From an uncultured Streptomyces sp. (GTDB lineage Bacteria; Actinomycetota; Actinomycetes; Streptomycetales; Streptomycetaceae), in the NCBI RefSeq assembly GCF_947488945.1, contig NZ_CANLBS010000025.1:34590-98589 (forward strand): 64,000 bases of DNA, read 5' to 3'. Shown here piece by piece: positions 1 to 7,953 of this stretch (position 1 is its first letter; every line of letters begins with the position of its first letter). The position numbers were made by a program, and so were the translations under genes. Under the pieces are notes generated by a model that was not told the DNA's origin, searched no databases, and saw nothing but the letters and a program-made list of their open reading frames with translations.

Positions 1-23
1 CACGGCGCGGCAGGGTCGGCGAG

Positions 24-110
24 TCAGCAGGACGGGCGACACACGCAGCCCGCATAGCGGACGAGGTCCATATGGACCCTCCGCCACAGGCGCACACGGG
101 TGTCGGTCAT
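24..110 (-). CDS. putative cysteine-rich leader peptide (28 aa)
   Basis: A 28-codon frame runs from ATG 110 to TGA 24-26. The peptide ends HMDLVRYAGCVCRPSC, with three cysteines in its last seven residues. The run H-x-D-L-x-R followed by C-x-C-R matches the short 'putative leader peptides' found at the 5' ends of many actinobacterial sulfur-assimilation and transport mRNAs, where slow translation of cysteine codons is thought to control the downstream genes. There is no Shine-Dalgarno sequence; a -10 element lies 7 nt before the ATG, so the message is probably leaderless. The gene it would control lies to the left, outside the window. The family match is from memory of the motif; the regulatory role is inferred. 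Confidence 0.7.
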   Translation of the reverse strand: MTDTRVRLWRRVHMDLVRYAGCVCRPSC

Positions 111-117
111 GGGTGGG

Positions 118-146
118 AGTAGACCACGGGGGCCGACGCCGGTCAA
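118..146 (-). promoter_or_regulatory. predicted promoter of the leader peptide
   Basis: Read on the minus strand, TTGACC (146-141) is followed after 17 nt by TCTACT (123-118) and, 7 nt later, by the ATG at 110. The arrangement fits a HrdB-type promoter whose transcript starts at or next to the start codon. It overlaps the stop codon of the monooxygenase gene. Confidence 0.5.
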
Positions 147-1807
147 TTGATCGTGGCGGTCCTCGAGGAGCGTGCGGACGTGCGTGCGGAGCCCTCGCCG
201 TCGCCGCGAGCTCCTTCAGGCCCGCCCCGCGTCACGTCGGCCGCGGCGAACAGTTCGGCCGGCCGCACCCCGGCGAAGGAGGTGACGAGATGGCCGTCGG
301 GGCGTACCAGCAGCACCGTGTGGGCGACGGCGCCCGGGTAACTCTCCGCGACCAGGATTTCGCCCGGGACCGGCAGGGCGCGCACCGCGTCCGCGAGGCG
401 CGGCATGACTCCGGCGGTCATCCAGTGCCGCCGGTCCCAGACCCCGGTGCCGGGGGCGACCAGAACGACGAGGAGCCGGCCGAGACCCAGCCGGTCGCGC
501 AGCCGAACCGTCGTGCCGTCCGGCGCGGTCACCCGGACGTCGGCGACCGGCGCACCGGAGGGCGTACCGACCGGGCTGTGCGCCTGGGCGTGCTGCGGTG
601 CGAGGGGGGAGTGCGTGTACGAAGGGGGCGCACCCAGGGGTCCGCAGCCGAGATGGCCGTCGGCGAGCAACGCGTCGTGGCCGCGCGCCCCGCCCGACAC
701 CAGGCTCCGCAGTCCTCCGCCGCCGCGCAGTATCGGCAGCGACTGGTCGGCCGCGCGCAGTCGGCCGGCCACCGCCGCCCGCCGTTCGGCCTGGTAGCTG
801 TCGAGCAGCACCTCGGAGGCGCCGTGGTGCCAGGCGAGCGCGAGTTTCCAGGCCAGGTTCTCGGCGTCGCGCAGCCCCTCGTCCACCCCCTGGGTGCCGA
901 GGGCGCCCATCAGGTGGGCCGCGTCCCCGGCCAGGAAGGCGCGCCCGACCCGCCAGCGCAGCGCCAGCCGGTGGTGCAGCGTGTAGACACCGGTGTCGAG
1001 CAGTTCGTACGGAGGCGTCTCGCCGCACCAGCCGGCCAGCGTCTCCCGGGTCCGGGCCACCAGTGCGTCCGGGGTGACCAGGTCGCCGCGCGGCGGCAGC
1101 AGCCAGTCCAGCCGCCAGACGCCGCCGGGCAGCGGCCGTGCCGACACCTCGTCGCCGCCGGAGCGCCACGGCGGCTGACGGTGCAGCACCGCCTGTCCCG
1201 GCCAGGGGAGTTCGGCCCGCAGCGCGGCGACGGCGTGGCGCTCGACCGCGGTGCGGCCGGGAAAGCGGATCTCCAGGAGTTTGCGCACCGTCGAGCGGGC
1301 ACCGTCGCAGCCGACGAGGTAACTGCCGCGCCACCAGGTCGCGTCGGCCCCCTTGGTGTGCACGGTGACGCCCCCGGGATCCTGCTCCAGGGTGTCGATC
1401 CGGCTCAGCGGGACCATGCGGACCAGCGGCTGGGCGGCGACTGCGGCACGCAGCCCGCGGGTGAGCACGTGCTGGGCGAGGTGCACGGGGGCCGGGAGGC
1501 CGCCGCCGTCATGCTCGCCGCCGTCACCCTCGTCCCCGTCGTCGCCCAGCGGGACCTCGCGCACCACCTGCCGACGGCGCATGGAGCGCCAGCCGGTCCA
1601 GCGCAGTGCCGGGATGCCGGGCGGCCGCACACCGAGCCGTTCCACCAGGGCGGCGGTGTCCTCGCGGAGCACCACCGTGCGGGCGGGGCGTGGTTCGTCC
1701 TTCCCGGGGCCTTCGTCGAGGAGCACCGACGGGACGCCCTGGGCCGCCAGCGACAGGGCCAGCGTCAGGCCGACCGGCCCGGCGCCGACGACGATCACCG
1801 GGTCCAC
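143..1807 (-). CDS. FAD-dependent aromatic monooxygenase, phenol hydroxylase (PheA/TfdB) type
   Basis: This is a 554-residue single-component flavoprotein hydroxylase. Starting at GTG 1807, the protein opens directly with the nucleotide-binding loop VVGAGPVGL. The middle has the DG motif (LVGCDGARSTVRK), and then the GD motif (FLAGDAAHLMGALGTQG), all typical of class A monooxygenases that use NAD(P)H and FAD to hydroxylate aromatic rings. The last ~110 residues look like the thioredoxin-like tail of phenol hydroxylases. GTG 1807 is preferred over ATG 1864 because GGGAGG lies about 8 nt upstream and no family homology precedes it. The gene stands alone downstream of gluD, separated by a hairpin. 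The substrate cannot be told from sequence. Confidence 0.85.
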   Translation of the reverse strand: MDPVIVVGAGPVGLTLALSLAAQGVPSVLLDEGPGKDEPRPARTVVLREDTAALVERLGVRPPGIPALRWTGWRSMRRRQVVREVPLGDDGDEGDGGEHDGGGLPAPVHLAQHVLTRGLRAAVAAQPLVRMVPLSRIDTLEQDPGGVTVHTKGADATWWRGSYLVGCDGARSTVRKLLEIRFPGRTAVERHAVAALRAELPWPGQAVLHRQPPWRSGGDEVSARPLPGGVWRLDWLLPPRGDLVTPDALVARTRETLAGWCGETPPYELLDTGVYTLHHRLALRWRVGRAFLAGDAAHLMGALGTQGVDEGLRDAENLAWKLALAWHHGASEVLLDSYQAERRAAVAGRLRAADQSLPILRGGGGLRSLVSGGARGHDALLADGHLGCGPLGAPPSYTHSPLAPQHAQAHSPVGTPSGAPVADVRVTAPDGTTVRLRDRLGLGRLLVVLVAPGTGVWDRRHWMTAGVMPRLADAVRALPVPGEILVAESYPGAVAHTVLLVRPDGHLVTSFAGVRPAELFAAADVTRGGPEGARGDGEGSARTSARSSRTATIN

Positions 1808-1892
1808 GGCGTGTGCCTCCCGGCCCGAACGGTCATGCGGTGCGTGATCACAGAACGTATGCAACCCACTGGGGATGCTCGCGTCAAGCGAA

Positions 1893-1922
1893 CGAGGCAG
1901 CGACGCGTGCGCCGCTGCCTCG
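1893..1922 (-). terminator. terminator after gluABCD
   Basis: CGAGGCAGCG (1893-1902) pairs perfectly with CGCTGCCTCG (1913-1922) across a 10-nt loop. It lies 24 nt past the gluD stop codon and before the monooxygenase gene on the same strand, so it probably ends the glutamate importer transcript. There is no U-tract, as is usual in Streptomyces. Confidence 0.6.
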
Positions 1923-1945
1923 AATGCTTCCGCCGGAGGGGAGGT

Positions 1946-2905
1946 TCAGTCCTTCCCGGCAGCCCCGCCCGTCCCGGGGGCCGCGTCGGTACCGGGGACC
2001 TGCGGCGCGTCCGCGCCCCCTGCGCCCCCGGCGTCCGTCGCGAGCGGCACGGCGGCCGTCTCGATGTCCGTGACCGGTGCGGCGCTGGCCACCGCGATGC
2101 CGGTCTTGGCCCGGCGGCCGCGCTTCTCGATCCAGGTGGCGAGTCCCGACAGCAGCAGACAGAGCGCCACGTAGATGACGCCCACGACCGCGATGGTCGA
2201 GACGTACGGGTACTGGCCGTTCACCTGGGTGTTGGAGGCGATCAGGCGGGCCGTCGCGAGCAGCTCCGGGTACAGGATGATGTAGCCGAGCGAGGTGTCC
2301 TTGAGGGTCACCACGAGCTGGCTGATGATCGTCGGCAGCATGGAGCGCACCGCCTGCGGCATCAGCACGGTCACCATGACCTGCGTCTTGCTCATGCCGA
2401 GCGCGTACGCCGCCTCGCTCTGGCCCCGGGGGACCGAGTTGACGCCGGCCCGCAGCACCTCGGCCTGCACGCAGCCGTTGTAGACGGACAGGCCGAGGGC
2501 CAGTGCCCACATCGAGTAGTCGGTGAGGAAGCCGACCCAGATGGCGTAGATCGTGATGAGCAGCGGGATCGAGCGGAACAGCTCGATGAAGCCGGTGGCC
2601 AGCCAGCGGACCGGCTTGTGGTCGGAGAGCCGGCCGACCACCAGCACCACGCCGAGGACGAGCGATCCGACGGCGGCGAGTCCGAAGGCCTTGAGGGTGG
2701 CCACCAGGGCGTCGGCGATGTTCTGCCGGATGCCCGAGTAGTTGAAGATGTCCCACATCTCGGGGGCGAGGTGGCCCTTGTCGGCGAGCCGCACGACGCT
2801 GATCGCCAGCAGGGCGACGATGAGCGCTCCGCCGATGACGGCGTACAGCCGGTTGCGGACGACGGCCTTGGGACCGGGGGCGTCGTAGAGAACGCTGGCA
2901 CTCAT
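1946..2905 (-). CDS. gluD: glutamate ABC transporter permease
   Basis: This 319-residue polar-amino-acid permease (His/Glu/Gln/Arg family) has several membrane spans from residue ~20 onward (VIGGALIVALLAISVVRL first) and the ABC-contacting EAA loop near RAGVNSVPRGQSEAAYALG. It forms the membrane channel together with GluC. ATG 2905 overlaps the gluC stop as ATGA, indicating translational coupling. The C-terminal ~60 residues after the last span are an Ala/Gly/Pro-rich cytoplasmic tail (GGAGGADAPQVPG) not needed by the family. It is the last gene of gluABCD. Confidence 0.93.
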   Translation of the reverse strand: MSASVLYDAPGPKAVVRNRLYAVIGGALIVALLAISVVRLADKGHLAPEMWDIFNYSGIRQNIADALVATLKAFGLAAVGSLVLGVVLVVGRLSDHKPVRWLATGFIELFRSIPLLITIYAIWVGFLTDYSMWALALGLSVYNGCVQAEVLRAGVNSVPRGQSEAAYALGMSKTQVMVTVLMPQAVRSMLPTIISQLVVTLKDTSLGYIILYPELLATARLIASNTQVNGQYPYVSTIAVVGVIYVALCLLLSGLATWIEKRGRRAKTGIAVASAAPVTDIETAAVPLATDAGGAGGADAPQVPGTDAAPGTGGAAGKD

Positions 2906-3549
2906 CGGGCGACCTCCATGCGGCGCTCCAGCAGCCGGAACAGCCCGCTGATGACAAAGGTGACGACCAGGTAGCCGAGTGCGACCCAGATGAAGACGGG
3001 GGTGATCGAGTAGCCCCGGTCGCTCATCAGCTTCTGCCAGCCGAAGAGTTCGGCGACGCTGAAGGCGCCGGCGATCGCGGAGTTCTTGGTGAGCGCGATG
3101 AAGATGCTGCTCAGCGGGGGGATCACGGAGCGGGTGGCCTGGGGCAGCACCACGATCCGCAGGGTCTGGGAGAACGTCATGCCGATCGACCGGGCGGCCT
3201 CGGCCTGCCCCAGCGAGACGGTGTTGATGCCCGAGCGGACCGCCTCGCACACGAACGACGAGGTGTAGAGGCCGAGGGCGAGCGAGCCGAGCAGGAATGG
3301 GCTCATGCCCGGGAAGAGGATCTCCGGGACGACGAAGAAGAAGACGAGGAAGAGCAGGGTCAGCGGGGTGTTGCGCAGCAGCGTCACCCAGGCCGTGCCG
3401 AAGATCCGCAGCGGCGGTACCGGCGAGACGCGCAGGCCGGCGACGAGTACGCCGAGCACCAGCGCGATCACCGAGCTGACTGCGGTGATCGACACGGTTC
3501 CTATGAAGCCGTCGCGGAACTCTGGGAAATTGTCGAGCAGTACGTTCAT
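2902..3549 (-). CDS. gluC: glutamate ABC transporter permease
   Basis: This 215-residue permease is the partner of GluD. It has an N-terminal span (FIGTVSITAVSSVIALVLGV), the LRNTPL motif typical of amino-acid permeases, and the EAA loop (SGINTVSLGQAEAARSIGM). It is separated from gluB by 156 nt containing a strong hairpin and overlaps gluD by 4 nt. The start ATG 3549 gives the normal length for the family. Confidence 0.93.
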   Translation of the reverse strand: MNVLLDNFPEFRDGFIGTVSITAVSSVIALVLGVLVAGLRVSPVPPLRIFGTAWVTLLRNTPLTLLFLVFFFVVPEILFPGMSPFLLGSLALGLYTSSFVCEAVRSGINTVSLGQAEAARSIGMTFSQTLRIVVLPQATRSVIPPLSSIFIALTKNSAIAGAFSVAELFGWQKLMSDRGYSITPVFIWVALGYLVVTFVISGLFRLLERRMEVAR

Positions 3550-3598
3550 GGGGTCTCCGCGTCGGCTGTCAGCGGCATCGGGGCAGGGGAAGCGGCGC

Positions 3599-3646
3599 CC
3601 CGTACGCGCGTCGCGGCGGCCGGCTGGGGCCGCGGCGGCGTACGGG
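3599..3646 (-). promoter_or_regulatory. hairpin between gluB and gluC
   Basis: CCCGTACGC (3599-3607) pairs with GCGTACGGG (3638-3646), and inside this CGCGGC (3612-3617) pairs with GCCGCG (3629-3634). The structure lies between the binding-protein gene and the permease genes within one operon. Such hairpins commonly stabilise or partly terminate the message so that more binding protein than permease is made; that role is inferred here. Confidence 0.5.
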
Positions 3647-3705
3647 ACGCTCGGGGGAAGGCGCGTCCGTCCGGTGTCGGTGGGGCCGCACCGGTCAGGG
3701 TGCGG

Positions 3706-4629
3706 TCAGTAGCGCTCGATGGCCGGCGGCTCGGTGTACTCGGAGCCGGACAGGCCGAGGGTCGCCTCGTAGATCTTCTTGTACGTGCCGTCCTTGATGT
3801 GCTCCTCCAGCGAGGTGTTGATCGCCTCGCGCAGGGCGGCGTCGTCCTTGTTGAGGCCCACGCCGTACGGCTCCTCGGTGAAGGGCTTGCCGACGACCTT
3901 GAGCTTGTCCGGGTTCTGCGCCGCGTAGCCCTTGAGGATCGAGTCGTCGGTGGTGACGGCGTCGACCTGCTTGGTCAGGAGCTGCTGCACGCAGTCCGAG
4001 TACTTGGCCAGCTCGACGACGCTCGCGCCGTACTCGGGCTTCTTGATCTCCTGCAGCGGGGTGGAGCCCACGATCGAGCAGACCTTCTTGCCCTTGACCG
4101 CGTCCTTGCCGGTGATGGCGGTCTCGTCCTTGCGTACCAGGAGGTCCGCGCCGGCCTTGTAGTACGGACCGGCGAAGCCGACCTGCTTCTTGCGCTCGTC
4201 GTTGATTGTGTAGGTGCCGACGAAGTAGTCGACCTGGCCCTTGGAGATGGCGGTCTCGCGGATGCCGGAGTCGACCGTCTTCCACTCGATCTGCTTGGCC
4301 GAGAAGCCCAGGTCGGCGGCGACCATCTTGGCGATCTCGATGTCGAAGCCGGAGCGCTCCTTGGTCGCCTGGTCCTCGAAGCCGAGGTAGGGCTGGTCGG
4401 CCTTGGCGCCGATGATCAGCTTGCCGCGCTTCTTCGCCTCGGCGAAGGTCGGCGAGTCCAGGTCGACACCGGTCGCCACGGAGTACGTCGGCAGCTCGGG
4501 GGCGCCGGAGGCGCCGGGCTTCGTGCCGGCGGGCTTGTCACCGGCCGAGCCCTCCTTGCCGCCGCACGCGGTGGCGGTCAGGGCGATCACGGCGATGGCC
4601 GCGACGGCGGCCGACTTGCGGAGCTTCAT
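3706..4629 (-). CDS. gluB: glutamate-binding lipoprotein of the ABC importer
   Basis: This 307-residue extracellular solute-binding protein (family 3) captures glutamate and delivers it to GluCD. A lipoprotein signal is visible: basic MKLRKS, a hydrophobic stretch, then TATAC-GG with the lipidated Cys near residue 24. The mature part shows family-3 features such as GFDIEIAKMVAADLGF and FVGTYTINDERKK. The start ATG 4629 has GAAGGA 8-9 nt upstream; longer in-frame starts would precede the signal peptide. Second gene of gluABCD, 32 nt after gluA. Confidence 0.94.
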   Translation of the reverse strand: MKLRKSAAVAAIAVIALTATACGGKEGSAGDKPAGTKPGASGAPELPTYSVATGVDLDSPTFAEAKKRGKLIIGAKADQPYLGFEDQATKERSGFDIEIAKMVAADLGFSAKQIEWKTVDSGIRETAISKGQVDYFVGTYTINDERKKQVGFAGPYYKAGADLLVRKDETAITGKDAVKGKKVCSIVGSTPLQEIKKPEYGASVVELAKYSDCVQQLLTKQVDAVTTDDSILKGYAAQNPDKLKVVGKPFTEEPYGVGLNKDDAALREAINTSLEEHIKDGTYKKIYEATLGLSGSEYTEPPAIERY

Positions 4630-4661
4630 CTGAACATTCCTTCGGTCGTCGGTCGTTGTCA

Positions 4662-5447
4662 TCAGTGGTGCAGGATCTTCGACAGGAAATCCTTGGCACG
4701 GTCGCTGCGCGGGTTGCTGAAGAACTGGTCCGGCGTGGCCTCTTCGACGATCTTTCCGTCCGCCATGAAGACGACACGGTTGGCCGCCGACCGGGCGAAG
4801 CCCATCTCGTGGGTGACGACGATCATCGTCATGCCGTCCCGGGCCAGTTGCTGCATGACCTCGAGAACCTCGTTGATCATCTCCGGGTCGAGCGCCGACG
4901 TGGGCTCGTCGAAGAGCATGACCTTGGGGTTCATGGCCAAGGCCCGTGCGATGGCGACGCGTTGCTGCTGGCCGCCGGAGAGCTGCGCCGGGTACTTGTC
5001 CGCCTGCGCTCCCACGCCGACCCGGTCGAGCAGCGTCCGGGCCTTCTCCTCCGCCGCCTTCTTGTCCGCCTTGCGGACCTTGATCTGGCCCAGCGTGACG
5101 TTCTCCAGCACCGTCTTGTGCGCGAAGAGATTGAACGACTGGAAGACCATGCCCACATCGGCACGCAGCCGGGCCAGCTCCTTGCCCTCCTGGGGCAGGG
5201 GCTTGCCGTCGATCGTGATCGCGCCCGAGTCGATCGTCTCCAAGCGGTTGATCGTGCGGCACAGCGTGGACTTGCCGGACCCGGAAGGCCCGATGACGAC
5301 CACGACCTCGCCGGAGGCGATGGTCAGGTCGATGTCCTGGAGCACATGCAGCGCGCCGAAGTGCTTGTTGACGTTGCTCAGTACGACAAGGTCGTTCGCC
5401 GCAGGCACGGCATCCTCGGCGGCCTTGGTCACTGAAACTCCGCTCAT
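4662..5447 (-). CDS. gluA: glutamate ABC transporter ATP-binding protein
   Basis: This 261-residue ATPase energises the GluBCD importer. Walker A is GPSGSGKST, the signature is LSGGQQQRVAIARAL, Walker B is VMLFDEPTSALDPE, and the switch His lies in VVTHEMGFA. All are intact and typical of polar-amino-acid ABC ATPases. The annotated ATG at 5447 has only a distant AGGAGG; an internal GTG five codons later (MSGVS-V) has GGAG 5 nt before it and is an alternative start. It is the first gene of the operon, divergent from gluR. Confidence 0.94.
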   Translation of the reverse strand: MSGVSVTKAAEDAVPAANDLVVLSNVNKHFGALHVLQDIDLTIASGEVVVVIGPSGSGKSTLCRTINRLETIDSGAITIDGKPLPQEGKELARLRADVGMVFQSFNLFAHKTVLENVTLGQIKVRKADKKAAEEKARTLLDRVGVGAQADKYPAQLSGGQQQRVAIARALAMNPKVMLFDEPTSALDPEMINEVLEVMQQLARDGMTMIVVTHEMGFARSAANRVVFMADGKIVEEATPDQFFSNPRSDRAKDFLSKILHH

Positions 5448-5820
5448 CGGCTTCTTGCTCCGTCCTCCTCGGGTGGCAAGGACACTAGTGACGCAATGCG
5501 ATCAACGTCATTACATCTGAGCGAGAATTGAGCATAACGATCCGGCGGCAACCGGACACACCGCGTGAACGGGGCGACCGGACCGGCGGCGGGGCGTACC
5601 GGGTGCATAACGGAAACCCCGCCGTAACGGGCCGGGACTTGACTGGAGTCCCTCCCATCGGCGTGGATGCCCTGGGGGAAACCGCCGACGGAGCGGGCGA
5701 ACGGAAGGCCGCGGGCGGACGGCTTCCCGGTGAAGGGCCCGCTACCGCCACCCCGGACCCCGTAACGCCCTGTAACGCCCAACGGGGTGCAAGACGACAC
5801 GAAGAAGGAGAGGAGGGCCG
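5448..5820. promoter_or_regulatory. gluA-gluR divergent control region with TAACG repeats
   Basis: This 373-nt gap separates divergent gluA and gluR and holds no supported gene. Five TAACG motifs are visible: CATAACGA (5533), CATAACGG (5606), CGTAACGG (5623), and a tight pair GTAACGCCC at 5762-5770 and 5772-5780. Direct repeats with about 10-bp period are how OmpR-type regulators bind, so these are candidate GluR sites. A TGACG-N12-CGTCA inverted repeat spans 5489-5510 next to the gluA side. GluR of S. coelicolor is reported to act on this intergenic region; the exact sites here are inferred. Confidence 0.45.
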
Positions 5821-6510
5821 GTGCGACTGCTGCTGGTGGAGGACGACGACCACGTCGCCGCCGCCCTTTCCGCCGTGCTGGCCCGGCACGGATTCCGGGT
5901 CACCCACGCCCGCAGCGGCGAGGAGGCCCTACGCGCCCTGCTGCCCGCCGAGCGGGAACCCTTCGGCGTCATCCTCCTCGACCTCGGCCTGCCCGACCAG
6001 GACGGATTCGAGGTCTGCGGGAAGATCCGCAAGCGGTCCGCCACCCCGGTCATCATGGTCACCGCGCGGGCCGACGTGCGCTCCCGCATCCACGGGCTGA
6101 ACCTCGGCGCCGACGACTACGTCGTCAAGCCGTACGACACCGGTGAGCTGCTGGCCCGCATCCACGCCGTCGCCCGGCGCGGCGCGGGCGCCGACGACTC
6201 CGCCGAAGGCCCCGCGGCCCTCCTGCTCGGACCCGTGCGCGTCGAGCTGCTCACCCGCCGGGTCAGTGTCGACGGGGGCGAAGTGCAGCTCACCCGGAAG
6301 GAGTTCGACCTCCTCGCGCTGCTCGCGCAGCGCCCCGGAGTCGTCTTCCGCCGGGAGCAGATCATCAGTGAGGTGTGGCGCACGAGCTGGGAGGGGACGG
6401 GCCGTACGCTGGAGGTCCACGTCGCCTCGCTGCGTTCCAAGCTGCGGCTGCCCCAGCTCATCGAGACGGTACGGGGCGTCGGATACCGTCTCGTGCCGCC
6501 GTCCGCGTAA
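5821..6510 (+). CDS. gluR: OmpR-type response regulator of glutamate uptake
   Basis: This 229-residue regulator has a receiver domain (residues 1-~118) with acidic pocket E7-D8-D9, phospho-acceptor D54 in ILLDLGLPDQ and the conserved Lys in VVKPYD. A winged-helix DNA-binding domain follows (LTRKEFDLLALLAQRPG and GYRLVPP at the end). GTG 5821 has GGAGAGGAGGG just upstream. It is divergent from gluABCD and 15 nt upstream of the kinase gene. In S. coelicolor the gene at this locus is GluR, the activator of gluABCD in response to glutamate; the name is given by position and domain match. Confidence 0.88.
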   Translation: MRLLLVEDDDHVAAALSAVLARHGFRVTHARSGEEALRALLPAEREPFGVILLDLGLPDQDGFEVCGKIRKRSATPVIMVTARADVRSRIHGLNLGADDYVVKPYDTGELLARIHAVARRGAGADDSAEGPAALLLGPVRVELLTRRVSVDGGEVQLTRKEFDLLALLAQRPGVVFRREQIISEVWRTSWEGTGRTLEVHVASLRSKLRLPQLIETVRGVGYRLVPPSA

Positions 6511-6525
6511 GGACCCCCGTCCCCG

Positions 6526-7920
6526 GTGCGTACCCGTCTGCTTCCGCTGCTCATCGTGCTCATGGCCGCCGTGCTGCTCGCACTCGGCTTCCCGCTCGCG
6601 GTGAGCCGGGCCGCCGCCGCGCAGCAGGACGTGGTGATCGACCGCATCGACGACACCGCCCGGTTCGCGGCCCTCGCCCAGTACATCAGCGAGCCCGCCG
6701 CCCCCGACGACGAACGCCGCCGCACCCTCCAGGCCGACCTCGACGCGTACGACACCGTCTACGGCATCCGGGCCGGCATCTTCTACCGCGACGGCGGCGT
6801 CCTGGCCAAGGCCCCCAAGAGCTGGGAGCTGCCCACCGAGGGCGAGGGCCGGGCCGCCTACGCCGAGGCGCTGCTCGGCCGCCGCTCCCACGACCCCCCG
6901 CAGGTCTGGCCGTGGCAGAGCGGCCGGGTCGTGGTGGCCTCGCCCGTCGTGCGGGACGGCGACGTGGTCGCCGTCGTGGTCATCGACTCGCCCACCGGCC
7001 AGATGCGCTCCCGCACCCTGCGCTCCTGGCTGCTCATCGCCCTCGGCGAAGCGGTCGCCATGCTGGTCGCCGTCGGCGCCGCCTTCCGGCTGACCGGCTG
7101 GGTACTGCTCCCCGTACGGACCCTGGACGCCGCCACCCACGACATCGCCCGCGGCCGGATGCGCTCCCGCGTCGTCGCCTCCGGCGGTCCGCCCGAACTG
7201 CGCCGGCTCGCCGACTCGTTCAACGAGATGGCCGACAACGTCGAAGAAGTCCTGGAACAGCAGCGCGCCTTCGTCGCCGACGCCTCCCACCAGTTGCGCA
7301 ACCCGCTCGCCGCGCTGCTGCTGCGGATCGAACTGCTCGCCCTCGAACTCCCCGAGGGGAACCAGGAGATCGCGGCGGTGCGCACCGAGGGCAAACGGCT
7401 CGCCCGGGTCCTCGACGACCTGCTGGACCTGGCGCTCGCCGAACACGCCGAGGCCGACCTCAAGCTGACCGACATCGCCGCGCTCGTCGCCGAACGCGTC
7501 GCCTCCTGGCGGCCGGTCGCCGACGACAAGGGGGTGGCGCTCGTCCAGGAGGGGGCCGCCGCCGTCACCGCCTGGGCCGACCCCGTCGCCCTCTCCAGCG
7601 CCCTGGACGCGGTGATCGACAACGCGCTGAAGTTCACCCCGCCCGGCGAGGAGGTGACCGTCGCCGCGACCGCCGACGGCCCGGACGTCACCGTGGTGGT
7701 CGCGGACCGGGGGCCGGGACTCACCGAGGACGAGCTGGCCCGGGTGGGCGACCGGTTCTGGCGCAGCAACCGCCACCAGAACGTCGACGGCTCCGGCCTC
7801 GGCCTGTCCATCTCGCGGGTTCTGCTCGCGGCCGGCGGCGGCGCCATCCACTACGGCCCGAACGAGCCGCACGGGCTGCGCGTCACCGTCTCCGTGCCCC
7901 GCCACGCCCCGCACGACTGA
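6526..7920 (+). CDS. gluK: sensor histidine kinase of glutamate uptake
   Basis: This 464-residue membrane kinase pairs with GluR. Transmembrane segment 1 is at ~5-28, followed by an extracytoplasmic domain of ~135 residues, segment 2 at ~165-190, and a HAMP-like linker. The dimerisation helix carries the phosphorylated H255 in ADASHQLRNP. The ATPase domain has the N box (DNALKFT), G1 (DRGPG), F box (DRFWRS) and G2 (GSGLGLSI). Start GTG 6526 follows gluR by 15 nt, so they form one operon. The extracytoplasmic domain does not obviously resemble a known glutamate sensor. Confidence 0.88.
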   Translation: MRTRLLPLLIVLMAAVLLALGFPLAVSRAAAAQQDVVIDRIDDTARFAALAQYISEPAAPDDERRRTLQADLDAYDTVYGIRAGIFYRDGGVLAKAPKSWELPTEGEGRAAYAEALLGRRSHDPPQVWPWQSGRVVVASPVVRDGDVVAVVVIDSPTGQMRSRTLRSWLLIALGEAVAMLVAVGAAFRLTGWVLLPVRTLDAATHDIARGRMRSRVVASGGPPELRRLADSFNEMADNVEEVLEQQRAFVADASHQLRNPLAALLLRIELLALELPEGNQEIAAVRTEGKRLARVLDDLLDLALAEHAEADLKLTDIAALVAERVASWRPVADDKGVALVQEGAAAVTAWADPVALSSALDAVIDNALKFTPPGEEVTVAATADGPDVTVVVADRGPGLTEDELARVGDRFWRSNRHQNVDGSGLGLSISRVLLAAGGGAIHYGPNEPHGLRVTVSVPRHAPHD

Positions 7921-7949
7921 CCGGGGCGGCCGGGTGCCGGTCGCCCCGG
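7921..7949. terminator. convergent terminator gluK / TAXI gene
   Basis: CCGGGGCG (7921-7928) pairs with CGCCCCGG (7942-7949) immediately after the gluK stop and before the stop of the convergent solute-binding-protein gene. The all-GC hairpin can serve both directions. Confidence 0.5.
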
Positions 7950-7953
7950 CCCG

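Noticed and set aside
113..2974. Very long reading frames opposite or out of frame with known genes (for example 113-2974 plus, 5929-7914 minus, 31567-34614 minus, 55156-57471 minus)
   Set aside because: High GC leaves few stop codons in all frames. Each overlaps a gene with clear family motifs and itself shows only Arg/Gly/Ala/Pro-rich or His/Asp/Val-rich composition with no motif.
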